A stretch of 64,000 bases of DNA, taken from positions 500,760 to 564,759 of the forward strand of contig NZ_WJPK01000001.1 of assembly GCF_009649685.1 (NCBI RefSeq), given 5' to 3'. Made by a program: the position numbers and the translations under genes. The notes beneath the pieces were generated by a model, which saw nothing but the letters and a program-made list of their open reading frames with translations, did no database searches and was not told the DNA's origin. Position 1 is the stretch's first letter. Every line of letters begins with the position of its first letter. The stretch comes from Flavobacteriaceae bacterium EG-1 (GTDB taxonomy: Bacteria > Bacteroidota > Bacteroidia > Flavobacteriales > Flavobacteriaceae). Of this stretch, positions 53,084 through 61,330 are shown piece by piece.

Positions 53084-55021
53084 ATGAGAATATTACTTTT
53101 TTTTTCTTTTCTATTTATTTATTCATATAGTTTAAATGCGCAAGCATATCGCAATTTATTAAGCGGAAATTATTCTTATGATACTATTAAAAAACATGTT
53201 GTAAAAGACCAATCATGGGTAACTTATCCAGATTATAAGGATAGGGTGTCATGGCAAAAAATACCAGAAAAATTAAAGAAAGCTTATATAAATGAGGCAG
53301 AAAATTATCTAAATTTTGAATGGAAATATATTCCAGTTTCTCATTACCTAGAATATACGAAAAGTGGTAGTAGAACGATTATGGAAAAGCCATATCGTAA
53401 AAATTTAGAAGCTTTTGAAATATTAGTTTTAGCAGAATTAATAGAAGGCGAAGGGCGGTTTTTAAAAGACATTATCAACGGTATTTTTTATTACAGTGAA
53501 CAGACCTACTGGGGTAATTCTGCGCATTTATCATTGCAACGAGTTGGTGCAGGTATACCAGATGTTTTAGAACCTACTATTGATTTAGGTGTAGGTAAGG
53601 TTGCAGCAAATTTAGCGTGGACACATTATTTTTTAGAGGAGGAAATTGATAAAGTGAGTCCTTTAATTTTAAAAAGGTTACGTATAGAAATCTATGAAAA
53701 AGTCTTAAAACCATACTACACAAGAAATGATTTTGGTTGGATGGGATATACCAATGAGAGGGTAAATAATTGGAATCCTTGGTGTAATTATAATGCTTTA
53801 AACTGCATTATGCTTTTAGAAAAAGATTCAATTACTAGAAGCGTAAATGTGCAAAAAAGCATGCTCTCGGTAGATGAGTTTCTCAATTATTATAAAGATG
53901 ATGGTGGTTGCGAAGAGGGGCCAACCTATTGGAGTCATGCTGGTGGAAAGTTATTTGATTATCTAGAATTACTGTACAAAAGCAGCAACGGAAAAATTGA
54001 CATCTTCGATCAACAGCTCGTTAAAAATATTGGCACTTATATTTACAAGGCATATATAGATGGTGAATACTTCGTAAATTTTGCCGATGCCTCAGCAAAA
54101 CTAAAATCAAGGCCGAATATTATTTATAGATATGGCAAACGTATTAACGATACCTTAATGAGTCAATTTGGAGCCTATCTAGCGAAGCAACAGGATTATG
54201 GAGAAAGTATTTTTAAAGGAAAGATAGAAATAGCACTCGATAATCTTTTTAATGTAAATGAAATTAAAAGTGCACTTCCTAAAGAACCGTTGATAAAAGA
54301 TTTTTATCTACCAGATACAGAAATAATGGGTGCTCGTGATTTCGACGGAAATACTAATGGTTTTTACTTTGCAGCCAAAGGAGGCCATAATTTAGAAAGT
54401 CATAATCATAATGACGTTGGTAGTTTTATATTGTATTATAATGGCAAACCTAAAATAATAGATGTAGGTGTAGATACTTATACAGCTAAGACTTTTAGCG
54501 ATGAAAGGTATTCAATATGGACAATGCAATCTGGTTATCACAACCTGCCAACAATTAACGGATTTGATCAAAAAGATGGAATTGAATTTAAGGCCAAAAA
54601 CAGTAGTTATGAAACGGATAGCGATAAGGTCTTTTATTCGCTAGATATTTCAGATGCCTATCCAAAAGAAGCTAAAGTTTCTAATTGGCAACGTAGTTAT
54701 ACATTACACAGGGGTAAAAGTTTTGAAATTAATGATGCTTATACTCTTTTGGAAAGTAAAGGTGATACTCAGCTTAATTTTGTGGTAGAATCTCAACCAA
54801 AAATAGTAGCGTCTGGTCGTTTAAGAATAGGAGAACGAAAAGAAGGTTTATTTATGGAATATAACCCTCAAGTTTTAAATCCTGAAATCGAAAAAATAAC
54901 AATTGAACAAAATTCTAAATTATATCCAATATGGGGAGGAGAGCTCTATAGAATTAGATTTTCAGTATTAAATAATAAAAAAGAACAGCAACTTAAAATT
55001 ACTGTTCTTCCAGATTTATAA
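53084..55021 (+). CDS. Secreted heparinase II/III-family polysaccharide lyase
   Basis: A 645-residue secreted protein. I prefer ATG 53084 (MRILLFFSF) over TTG one codon earlier; the signal peptide ends at SLNAQ (about residue 19). An alpha/alpha-toroid domain (about 30-370) contains WGNSAHLSLQRVGAG and DGGCEEGPTYWSHAGG. A C-terminal beta-sandwich carries the Heparinase_II_III signature GGHNLESHNHNDVGSFILYY with its metal and catalytic His residues. The family includes alginate, heparin and oligo-alginate lyases; the substrate here is unknown, and alginate is plausible for a marine flavobacterium. No SusC/SusD or sulfatase genes are adjacent, so it is not in an obvious utilisation locus. Confidence 0.87.
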   Translation: MRILLFFSFLFIYSYSLNAQAYRNLLSGNYSYDTIKKHVVKDQSWVTYPDYKDRVSWQKIPEKLKKAYINEAENYLNFEWKYIPVSHYLEYTKSGSRTIMEKPYRKNLEAFEILVLAELIEGEGRFLKDIINGIFYYSEQTYWGNSAHLSLQRVGAGIPDVLEPTIDLGVGKVAANLAWTHYFLEEEIDKVSPLILKRLRIEIYEKVLKPYYTRNDFGWMGYTNERVNNWNPWCNYNALNCIMLLEKDSITRSVNVQKSMLSVDEFLNYYKDDGGCEEGPTYWSHAGGKLFDYLELLYKSSNGKIDIFDQQLVKNIGTYIYKAYIDGEYFVNFADASAKLKSRPNIIYRYGKRINDTLMSQFGAYLAKQQDYGESIFKGKIEIALDNLFNVNEIKSALPKEPLIKDFYLPDTEIMGARDFDGNTNGFYFAAKGGHNLESHNHNDVGSFILYYNGKPKIIDVGVDTYTAKTFSDERYSIWTMQSGYHNLPTINGFDQKDGIEFKAKNSSYETDSDKVFYSLDISDAYPKEAKVSNWQRSYTLHRGKSFEINDAYTLLESKGDTQLNFVVESQPKIVASGRLRIGERKEGLFMEYNPQVLNPEIEKITIEQNSKLYPIWGGELYRIRFSVLNNKKEQQLKITVLPDL

Positions 55022-55039
55022 TTTATATGATTAATCGTT

Positions 55040-55762
55040 TTAGTTTTTATTCTTGATTTCTGAAGCCCCAGACAATTTTTTGCGGTCAATAGTTGCGTCA
55101 CCTTTAAAATTTAATTCGCTAGCACCAGAAGCTTCAATGTCTATAGTCTTATTTACAGATAAATAGGCTTCACTGGCACCAGACATATCTAAATTTAGAT
55201 TTTCAACATAAAGGTCGTAATCTCTAATATCGCTACTCCCAGATAAGTCTGCATGTAGTGATCCAACATTACCATAAATATTTGTTGTTGATGCTCCTCT
55301 TAAGTCTACTTCCAAACGATCAACTACTACTTCACCATTAAAATCAGATGCACCAGATAATTCTATACTACCATTTTCAATATTCCACTGGTTTTCCAAA
55401 ATTAGATTTGAAGCACCGTCCAAATCAAATTCACTAATATTTTTAGTAGTTATATAGGCATTTAATGTAGCGTTTCCTTTTACATTGGTAATGTTCTTTA
55501 AACGAATTACCAAACTATTTCCATCGCGCTTTACAATAATTCTTTCGTGTACATTTTCATTGGCTTCTATACGTATACTTTCTTCAGTATCTGAAAAGGT
55601 AACATAGGTATTGAAAGCATTAGAAATTTTAATTTTTGAATACTCCGGTACTGAATAATTTAAAGATGTTACTTCACCTGATGCTCTAATGACATCATGG
55701 TCACAGGAGTTTAAAATTACGAGCGCTAAAAAGAGTCCGAAAAATTGTGTTGCTTTTTTCAT
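55040..55762 (-). CDS. Head-GIN (DUF2807) lipoprotein
   Basis: A 240-residue lipoprotein with lipobox LNSC (Cys20). The body is the right-handed beta-helix-like DUF2807 domain: YSKIKISNAFNTYVTFSD, then repeated Ser/Gly/Ala-Asp turns such as LSGASDFNGE, LRGASTTN, LSGSSDIR and LSGASEIKNK at about 20-residue spacing. Such proteins are surface or periplasmic and have no known enzymatic role. It is the last gene of the minus-strand ECF locus, probably driven from the TGCAACC/GTCTTT element at 56155-56190, and converges on the lyase gene with 18 nt between stops. Confidence 0.88.
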   Translation of the reverse strand: MKKATQFFGLFLALVILNSCDHDVIRASGEVTSLNYSVPEYSKIKISNAFNTYVTFSDTEESIRIEANENVHERIIVKRDGNSLVIRLKNITNVKGNATLNAYITTKNISEFDLDGASNLILENQWNIENGSIELSGASDFNGEVVVDRLEVDLRGASTTNIYGNVGSLHADLSGSSDIRDYDLYVENLNLDMSGASEAYLSVNKTIDIEASGASELNFKGDATIDRKKLSGASEIKNKN

Positions 55763-55796
55763 AATGATTGATTTTATTAAGATTGATGATTAATTG

Positions 55797-55955
55797 TTAT
55801 CTGTTGGGTTTCCAGCTAAAATTTGTAGGAAACCACTCAACAGTATTTGAGTCTTCTATTTCTAGTCTCATAAAAACTTGACTATCTTCTGTATAGACAT
55901 ATTTCGTGTGAATTACTTCGTGAAACTGATTTGAACTATTAATTTTTTCCATCAT
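55797..55955 (-). CDS. Small ORF upstream of the GIN lipoprotein gene
   Basis: A 52-residue frame starting at the double ATG (55955/55952). It looks coding (HEVIHTKYVYTEDSQVFMRLE, then VEWFPTNFSWKP), has no signal peptide or membrane segment and no recognisable family. The open frame extends upstream to a TTG at 55997, but the added residues have no better start. It ends 34 nt before the GIN lipoprotein and lies in the transcript predicted from the element at 56155-56190. Confidence 0.42.
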   Translation of the reverse strand: MMEKINSSNQFHEVIHTKYVYTEDSQVFMRLEIEDSNTVEWFPTNFSWKPNR

Positions 55956-56154
55956 TTGAATATTTATAACGATTTTTTGCCAAATTAAATTTCTCAATTG
56001 TACACGAATACCAACAGCGTATCTATTTAACTTATATTTTAGAATCTGTTTTGAACTTTGGATTCAAAATGTAGCTACCGTGAAACATTAAATAACATGT
56101 AAAACCAAGTACTAAAACAAAAATGGCGTCAACATTATCGTATACTTTTGGTTG

Positions 56155-56190
56155 TTACATTAAAGACAAGCTAGATACTAAAAGGTTGCA
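56155..56190 (-). promoter_or_regulatory. Predicted ECF promoter, copy 3 (small ORF and GIN lipoprotein)
   Basis: Minus strand: TGCAACC (56184-56190), 16 nt, then GTCTTTAATGTAA (56155-56167). The same boxes and exact spacing occur before the sigma gene and the barrel gene. The first supported start codon downstream is about 200 nt away. Confidence 0.72.
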
Positions 56191-56266
56191 CATTTACTAA
56201 ACATATTTTAAAATAAACCTATGTTTTGTTGGCAACTAATTCCATAGAATTACAATGGTTTTAGGG

Positions 56267-56947
56267 TTATTCTGAAATCTTCTTTTTGTAGCGATTTCTT
56301 CCTAAATTAAATACCCCGACTTTAATACCAATTCCAGCAGAAAACCCGTTTACCCTGTCAATACTATGTGGTACTAAATCAATTTTACTAGTAAAACGAT
56401 ATTTAATACCAGCTTCTAATTGTAAATATCTAGATACGTTGAAAAGAACATTTATACCTGGTTCAGCCACAACAAATCCATCGAAATCGTCTTCATCTAA
56501 TTCTTCATCATGTTCGCTATCTATATAATTGCTATCTATATATCCGACTCCACCGGCACCTATTAAAAGGGGAAAGGATAAGTTAACACGCGATTTACTA
56601 AAGAGTATTGGTTCTAAATGTAATCCGCCATATACTCCTATTAAATCTTCATTTCTTGAAAGTGTAGTGTTGTAAATATCTTGTTCAGAATAAAGAAAAT
56701 TACCTTCAAATCCAACTTCAAATTGTTGGTTGGCAACATATGCAACTTTAAGACCAGCCATGAATGCATCTTTATCCATTATTTCACCAACCCGCATATT
56801 TAGTCCGAGATAAACCCCATGCACTACATTGTTACGATCATTGAACTCTACATAATCACCTTCTTCATTAGTTTCTTTTTCTTGTCCGTAGTTGATGAGG
56901 CAAATACACAAGAACAGCATCAACGATATTATCTTTTGATTATTCAT
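56267..56947 (-). CDS. Outer-membrane beta-barrel protein
   Basis: A 226-residue protein with signal peptide (ending LINYGQ, about residue 21) and a porin-like OmpA/OmpW-size barrel: alternating hydrophobic/polar strands from about residue 40, and a final strand. NDRNNVVHGVYLGLN begins the first strand. The last residues (LGRNRYKKKISE) are basic. It directly follows a TGCAACC-N16-GTCTTT element (56969-57004) with a leader of about 21 nt, and a broken paralogue lies upstream. Likely an ECF-controlled envelope protein; no transport function can be named. Confidence 0.8.
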   Translation of the reverse strand: MNNQKIISLMLFLCICLINYGQEKETNEEGDYVEFNDRNNVVHGVYLGLNMRVGEIMDKDAFMAGLKVAYVANQQFEVGFEGNFLYSEQDIYNTTLSRNEDLIGVYGGLHLEPILFSKSRVNLSFPLLIGAGGVGYIDSNYIDSEHDEELDEDDFDGFVVAEPGINVLFNVSRYLQLEAGIKYRFTSKIDLVPHSIDRVNGFSAGIGIKVGVFNLGRNRYKKKISE

Positions 56948-56968
56948 TTTATTTTAATTTTTGATTGA

Positions 56969-57004
56969 TTACTTTAAAGACAACGGTATTTATAAATGGT
57001 TGCA
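56969..57004 (-). promoter_or_regulatory. Predicted ECF promoter, copy 2 (barrel gene)
   Basis: Minus strand: TGCAACC (56998-57004), a 16-nt spacer, then GTCTTTAAAGTAA (56969-56981). It ends 21 nt before the ATG of the barrel gene. Confidence 0.8.
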
Positions 57005-57013
57005 TTTATAACC

Positions 57014-57313
57014 TTAATTATTCAAATTCTTTTTATATCGATTTTTACCTAAATTAAAATCCCCACTTTATAGCCAATACCTGCAGAAAATCTGTTCAAA
57101 TTTCTAATTAGGCACGTAGGCAAATTTTACTCCTAAATTATATGCGGGTTCTTTAAAAGTTTTTCCGTAGTGTCCGTATAACCCTAAATATACCCCATGT
57201 AATACATTATTTCTATCATTAAATTCTACATAATCTTCAGTTTCATCTTGAGCATAATTTGAAGCTCTAATAAATAGAATGATACTACAGGATAGTAATT
57301 TCTGAATGCTCAT
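57014..57313 (-). pseudogene. Broken paralogue of the adjacent outer-membrane barrel gene
   Basis: The ATG at 57313 opens a signal peptide (ending SNYAQ) and an N-terminal part (DYVEFNDRNNVLHGVYLGL) almost identical to the neighbouring barrel protein (DYVEFNDRNNVVHGVYLGL). After KFAYVPN a stop follows. The next bases encode NRFSAGIGYKVG and, after a one-base frameshift, FNLGKNRYKK, which match the C-terminus of the neighbour (NGFSAGIGIKVG, FNLGRNRYKK). About 120 residues of the barrel are therefore deleted and the tail is out of frame. A degenerate copy of the ECF promoter lies just upstream (57361-57389). Confidence 0.85.
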
Positions 57314-57360
57314 TTGATTACATAAATATTTTAATTGCTGCATATGCATAGTTGTTTTCG

Positions 57361-57389
57361 TAAGACTAAAATGTATATGTATTGTTACA
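57361..57389 (-). promoter_or_regulatory. Degenerate ECF promoter, copy 4 (pseudogene)
   Basis: Minus strand: TGTAACA (57383-57389), 16 nt, then GTCTTA (57361-57366). Relative to the other three copies there are two changes in the first box and one in the second, but the spacing is the same. It lies 48 nt before the pseudogene ATG. Confidence 0.5.
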
Positions 57390-57394
57390 GAAAA

Positions 57395-58486
57395 TTATAA
57401 TTCTTTTAATAAAACCACACCTTTATTACCCGTAATAGAGATCATACCACTAGTGTTTTTTCCGTAAGTAGCTTTTATTTCACGCAACTTTTTACCCTTA
57501 TCTAACATCTTGGAGTTTATGTTTTCAAATGATTTTGGCAGTCGCACCAAACCTTCTTCTACAGTAGCATCAAACCGATGTTCGAAGTTGGTAACATTCA
57601 GGCTTATTTCAGACGATTCTTGATCTAAGGTTATTTCTGCATTTGGGTTGATTATTTGAGAAACTCTAAAATCAGATATTTTTAATGATAAATCTGTATT
57701 CTCACCCAATCGTTCTAATTGAAATGTTGTAAATTTTAGACTGCCATAAATTGTATTTACCTCTTCTAAGGTAATATTATCTTTATTTGAATCTATTTCA
57801 AGAGATCCTATGGTGTGTAAAATTATATCGGTACCACTACTATTAATTCGTAAACTTTTTGAATTAGCCAAATTAAGACCGCCATTTTTAATTTCAACAC
57901 TGCCATAATTAAAGTTTTGTCCTCGCAGATTTCCATATTTCATTACGACATCTGCTTTATTTAAATTATCACTTATATAGAGGTCGCCATGTTCTATTGT
58001 TGCCTTTAATTTACCTTTCCAATCTTCAATAAAAACGTTACCGAAAGTATTTGAAACATCCAGTTTTGCCTTTGTTGGCATATGTACCGTATAATCTATT
58101 TGAATATTACTTTTATTAAAATCAAACGGATTGGCATCTTCAAAGAGCTTTGCAAAAAAGCCACTATTTTTTTCCTCAATTTCATATGCAATAGTCAAGA
58201 AATTTCCATTATGCTGTATAATTGGTCGAATTCGATCTAACAATTCTTTTGCATTATCTCTTTTTTTATAGGTTACAGTAATAGCTATTTCCACAGCTAT
58301 TTTGTCTTTTTCCCATCCATAGATATGAACATCACCATATTTGTTTTCAAGTTGAAATTCACCAGCTTGCGTCATGGAATAGGATCTTGATATCTCTTTA
58401 GATACTTTATCTTGTGCCTCAGCAACCGACTGCCCAAGAAGCAGCACCAAGGCTAGCAACAGTAGTTTTTTACAATGTGTATCCAT
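57395..58486 (-). CDS. DUF4097-like secreted protein of the ECF operon
   Basis: A 363-residue protein with a signal peptide (LALVLLLGQSVAEAQ, about residue 24) and a beta-helix-like adhesin fold of the DUF4097/GIN kind: FQLENKYGDVHIYGWEKD, LDVSNTFGNVFIEDWKG, ATIEHGDLYISDNL repeats. It is expected in the periplasm or on the outer membrane. Its start overlaps the anti-sigma-like gene by 17 nt, so it is translationally coupled to the sigma operon and may be a target or sensor partner. No enzymatic motif is visible. Confidence 0.82.
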   Translation of the reverse strand: MDTHCKKLLLLALVLLLGQSVAEAQDKVSKEISRSYSMTQAGEFQLENKYGDVHIYGWEKDKIAVEIAITVTYKKRDNAKELLDRIRPIIQHNGNFLTIAYEIEEKNSGFFAKLFEDANPFDFNKSNIQIDYTVHMPTKAKLDVSNTFGNVFIEDWKGKLKATIEHGDLYISDNLNKADVVMKYGNLRGQNFNYGSVEIKNGGLNLANSKSLRINSSGTDIILHTIGSLEIDSNKDNITLEEVNTIYGSLKFTTFQLERLGENTDLSLKISDFRVSQIINPNAEITLDQESSEISLNVTNFEHRFDATVEEGLVRLPKSFENINSKMLDKGKKLREIKATYGKNTSGMISITGNKGVVLLKEL

Positions 58487-59012
58487 AATCTTCTTCTGTT
58501 AGTTTAGAATCGTTAATCTGTTTTAATAGATGTTCTATAAGTTCGATGCGTTTTTTGTAGTTAGAAACAATAGCTTCTAGTACTAATTCATTATCTAAAT
58601 TCTTTTGCATTTCTAATTTCAAATAATCATATTCTGCATCAAGTTCTTCCATAAAAGACAAAAACTCAGTTTTATCTTCTGCGGATAATTTTGGATGATT
58701 TTGCACTAGTTGTACTTGATAAGACACTAGGTTTTTATAATGCATGTCTATATCTAAAAGTTCACGCGAAGCATACTGTTCTTCTACTGAAATAGTATTG
58801 CTTATAACAGTTATTCCTATAAAACCTGCCAATCCAAGAATCACTAATACGCTAGCTGCTATTTTCAGCATAGGCGATTTCCATAAGGGTATTACCTTTG
58901 GTTCCTCATTTTCAAGCTCATGAGCTATTTTCGACCACATAGCATCACGATCCGCTTTATGCTCATCAAATGCAGCTGCATTCTCTCGTATATGTTTTTC
59001 AAAATTGTCCAT
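58470..59012 (-). CDS. Membrane anti-sigma factor-like protein
   Basis: A 180-residue protein with a cytoplasmic N-terminal part (about 1-45, MDNFEKHIRENAAAFDEHKADRDAMW shown in part as KHIRENAAAFDEHK), one membrane helix (about 49-71) and a charged, helical extracytoplasmic part (about 75-180). The layout fits anti-sigma proteins, although no zinc-binding HxxxCxxC motif is present, so it is not a ZAS-type. The ATG shares one base with the sigma stop codon (TAATG), which strongly couples the two. It probably holds the sigma factor at the membrane until an envelope signal arrives; that role is inferred from position and topology. Confidence 0.78.
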   Translation of the reverse strand: MDNFEKHIRENAAAFDEHKADRDAMWSKIAHELENEEPKVIPLWKSPMLKIAASVLVILGLAGFIGITVISNTISVEEQYASRELLDIDMHYKNLVSYQVQLVQNHPKLSAEDKTEFLSFMEELDAEYDYLKLEMQKNLDNELVLEAIVSNYKKRIELIEHLLKQINDSKLTEEDYGYTL

Positions 59013-59551
59013 TACAATTCCTTTATTAGTTCAACTAATTTTTTCTTTGCGCGGTGGTATTGCGATTTCGATGTTGATGTCGAAATATCTAATACTTCCC
59101 CAATTTCATTATGATCATAACCTTCAATCAAATACAAGTTGATTATTTGCTTATAACCTTTCGGAAGTTTTTCAATGCCTGCTTTTACTTTTTGAATATC
59201 AACAGCTTCCGTTTCAACCGCTTTTTCATCCTGTATATAATATTCATGTGCTTCCATAGGCACAACAGGTAATTTTTTTGCTTTAAGGTGGTTGATGCTT
59301 TTATTAATAACAATTCGCTTTAGCCAAGCTCCAAAAGTGCTATCATAATTAAAACTTTCTAAATTTTTAAATGCATTTACAAAACTCTCCTGTACAATGT
59401 CTTCAGCATCTTCTTTACTTTCTAACATTCTAAAACCTATGTTATACATAGCGTCAACATAAAGCGAATACAGCTCGTATTGCGCATTACGATGACCTTT
59501 CTTGCATTTTTCTACAAGATCTTGGTGTGTATAACGTATATCGGTTTTCAA
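59012..59551 (-). CDS. ECF-type RNA polymerase sigma factor
   Basis: A 179-residue sigma-70 family ECF factor. Region 2 (about 20-95) has ALYSLYVDAMYNI-like helices (seen: YELYSLYVDAMYNIGFRML in part), KEDAEDIVQESFVNAFKNLESF and WLKRIVINKSINHL; region 4 (about 122-175) has LPKGYKQIINLYLIEGYDHNEIGEVL and the recognition helix STSKSQYHRAKKKL. There is no sigma1.1 or region 3. It lies 40 nt after a TGCAACC-N16-GTCTTT element (59591-59626), suggesting autoregulation, and is overlapped by the anti-sigma-like gene. Confidence 0.94.
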   Translation of the reverse strand: MKTDIRYTHQDLVEKCKKGHRNAQYELYSLYVDAMYNIGFRMLESKEDAEDIVQESFVNAFKNLESFNYDSTFGAWLKRIVINKSINHLKAKKLPVVPMEAHEYYIQDEKAVETEAVDIQKVKAGIEKLPKGYKQIINLYLIEGYDHNEIGEVLDISTSTSKSQYHRAKKKLVELIKEL

Positions 59552-59590
59552 TGAATTCAGCTTGGTTTTAACCTATTCAACTACCTAAAG

Positions 59591-59626
59591 TTACTCTAAA
59601 GACAAACAGTTTTGAAGAAGGTTGCA
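59591..59626 (-). promoter_or_regulatory. Predicted ECF promoter, copy 1 (sigma operon)
   Basis: Minus strand: TGCAACC (59620-59626), a 16-nt spacer, then GTCTTTAGAGTAA (59591-59603). AAC in the upstream box and GTC in the downstream box are usual for ECF promoters. It ends about 40 nt before the sigma start codon. Confidence 0.8.
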
Positions 59627-59719
59627 TTATGCCAGAATTATTTTTAATTAGTTAAACTAATTGCCTTTTTTAGTAAAACATAAAACAATAGTACAATAAA
59701 TGATCTGTTTAAATTTGTT

Positions 59720-61204
59720 TTAATTTTGACAAAGATTTAAATGAATTTCTCTGCCAACGCGGACTACAATTTCAATAATTTCATTAATATCTTCCGTAGC
59801 GGTTCTAAAATTAACAATACATGCGCGCAAGCAATAGTTGTTGTTTACAATAGCATTAGATAAAAACACCTCACCACCAGTTTGTAGTTTGTTTAAAAGC
59901 AGTTCATTTAGTTTATTTAAATAGGTTTCATCTGTTTTATACTTTTCGTCAGATGGAATATATCTAAACGTAGTAATACTTAAGTTCTGAGTTATAGCCT
60001 GTAGTTCATCGTGTTGTTTAGCTAGTTGAAACATCAGTTTTGATAATTCAATATCTTCTCCAATTAATTTTATATACCCTTTTTTACCGACTTGTTGTAA
60101 TGTAAGCCAGACTTTTAGAGCTCTAAAACCTCTGGAATTTTGTAGTCCAAATTCATAGTAGTTTTGAGCTACTTCACCTTCGGTACTAGTAAAGTTATAA
60201 TACTCTGGGTGGGAGCTAAATGTATCAATTAAATGTTGTGGGTTTTTAACTAAGGTACATCCGGCTTCTAATGGGCTATATAACCATTTATGAGGATCTA
60301 GTGCAATAGAATCTGCTTCTTCAATCCCTTTAAAAAGATTCTTAAGTCCTGGAATTATTGCAGCTGGAACCCCATAAGCACCATCAATATGAAACCACAA
60401 ATCATACTTTTTACTAATTGCAGCAAGGTTGTTCAAATTATCAACTACTCCGGTACTTACATCACCAGCAGTACCAATAATCATTAATGGCAGACATCCG
60501 TTTTTTAAATCAGCTTTTATAGTATTTTCTAATATTTTTTCATCTATTTGGTTTGCTTTCGTAGTTGGAATCCAACGAACCGCATCCGTGCCAAGTCCAA
60601 ATAAAATAGTCGCTTTCTCAATCCATGTATGTGTTGTTTTGGAGCAGTAAACGGTAAGTTGGTTGGTGCTATTTGATATACCTTTACTCTTAATATTTTT
60701 GGGCGCTTTTGCTGTTCGTGCTGCTAGAAACGCAGTAAAATTTGCCATATTACCACCGCTTACTAAAATGCCTCCATAGTTTGAAGAAACACCAATAAAT
60801 TCGGATAACCAACGAATGGTTTGTTTTTCAATTTCCGTTGCAATAGGACTCAAAATATGCGCACCAACATTAGGATTTACGGCAGCAGCTAATAAATCTG
60901 CAAGAGCTCCAATAGGAGCTGCTGAAGAAGTTATGTATCCCATAAATTTAGGATGCCCATTAAATAACGAATGTTCGAATAATAATTTTGAAGTTTCAGA
61001 TAGTAATTCGTCTGCAGATTTACCATACTCAGGTAATGAATTAGTACCTAGCAATTTTTGTAATGAAGAAGGCACTTCACCTAGAGTTACCGGTTTTTTA
61101 TCAATTGTAGCAATAAAATCTGCTATGCTATCAATTAATTCGTAGCCAATTTTTTTGAAATCGTTTTTATTAATTTCAATTGAATTATCTCGATTTTTTA
61201 CCAT
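59720..61204 (-). CDS. PLP-dependent group II amino acid decarboxylase
   Basis: A 494-residue pyridoxal-phosphate decarboxylase of the glutamate/aromatic-L-amino-acid type. The PLP Lys is in SIALDPHKWLYSPLEAG. Other family segments are PKFMGYITSSAAPIGALADLLAAAVNPNVG (here shortened: HPKFMGYITSS), LVSGGNMANFTAFLAAR, and WFHIDGAYGVPAAII. Substrate cannot be decided from sequence alone; tyrosine, tryptophan, DOPA and 2,4-diaminobutyrate are all possible in this group. No amine transporter or oxidase is adjacent. Single gene. Confidence 0.9.
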   Translation of the reverse strand: MVKNRDNSIEINKNDFKKIGYELIDSIADFIATIDKKPVTLGEVPSSLQKLLGTNSLPEYGKSADELLSETSKLLFEHSLFNGHPKFMGYITSSAAPIGALADLLAAAVNPNVGAHILSPIATEIEKQTIRWLSEFIGVSSNYGGILVSGGNMANFTAFLAARTAKAPKNIKSKGISNSTNQLTVYCSKTTHTWIEKATILFGLGTDAVRWIPTTKANQIDEKILENTIKADLKNGCLPLMIIGTAGDVSTGVVDNLNNLAAISKKYDLWFHIDGAYGVPAAIIPGLKNLFKGIEEADSIALDPHKWLYSPLEAGCTLVKNPQHLIDTFSSHPEYYNFTSTEGEVAQNYYEFGLQNSRGFRALKVWLTLQQVGKKGYIKLIGEDIELSKLMFQLAKQHDELQAITQNLSITTFRYIPSDEKYKTDETYLNKLNELLLNKLQTGGEVFLSNAIVNNNYCLRACIVNFRTATEDINEIIEIVVRVGREIHLNLCQN

Positions 61205-61330
61205 GAATTCTGTTTGTTCATTAATGTTAGAGGGAACATTTAAAACGAAACATCACTTTAAATTAAATTATCAAAGCGACAACAACAAGGGGATTTTAAC
61301 ATGTGATAATAGGAGACTTAATAAATAATA

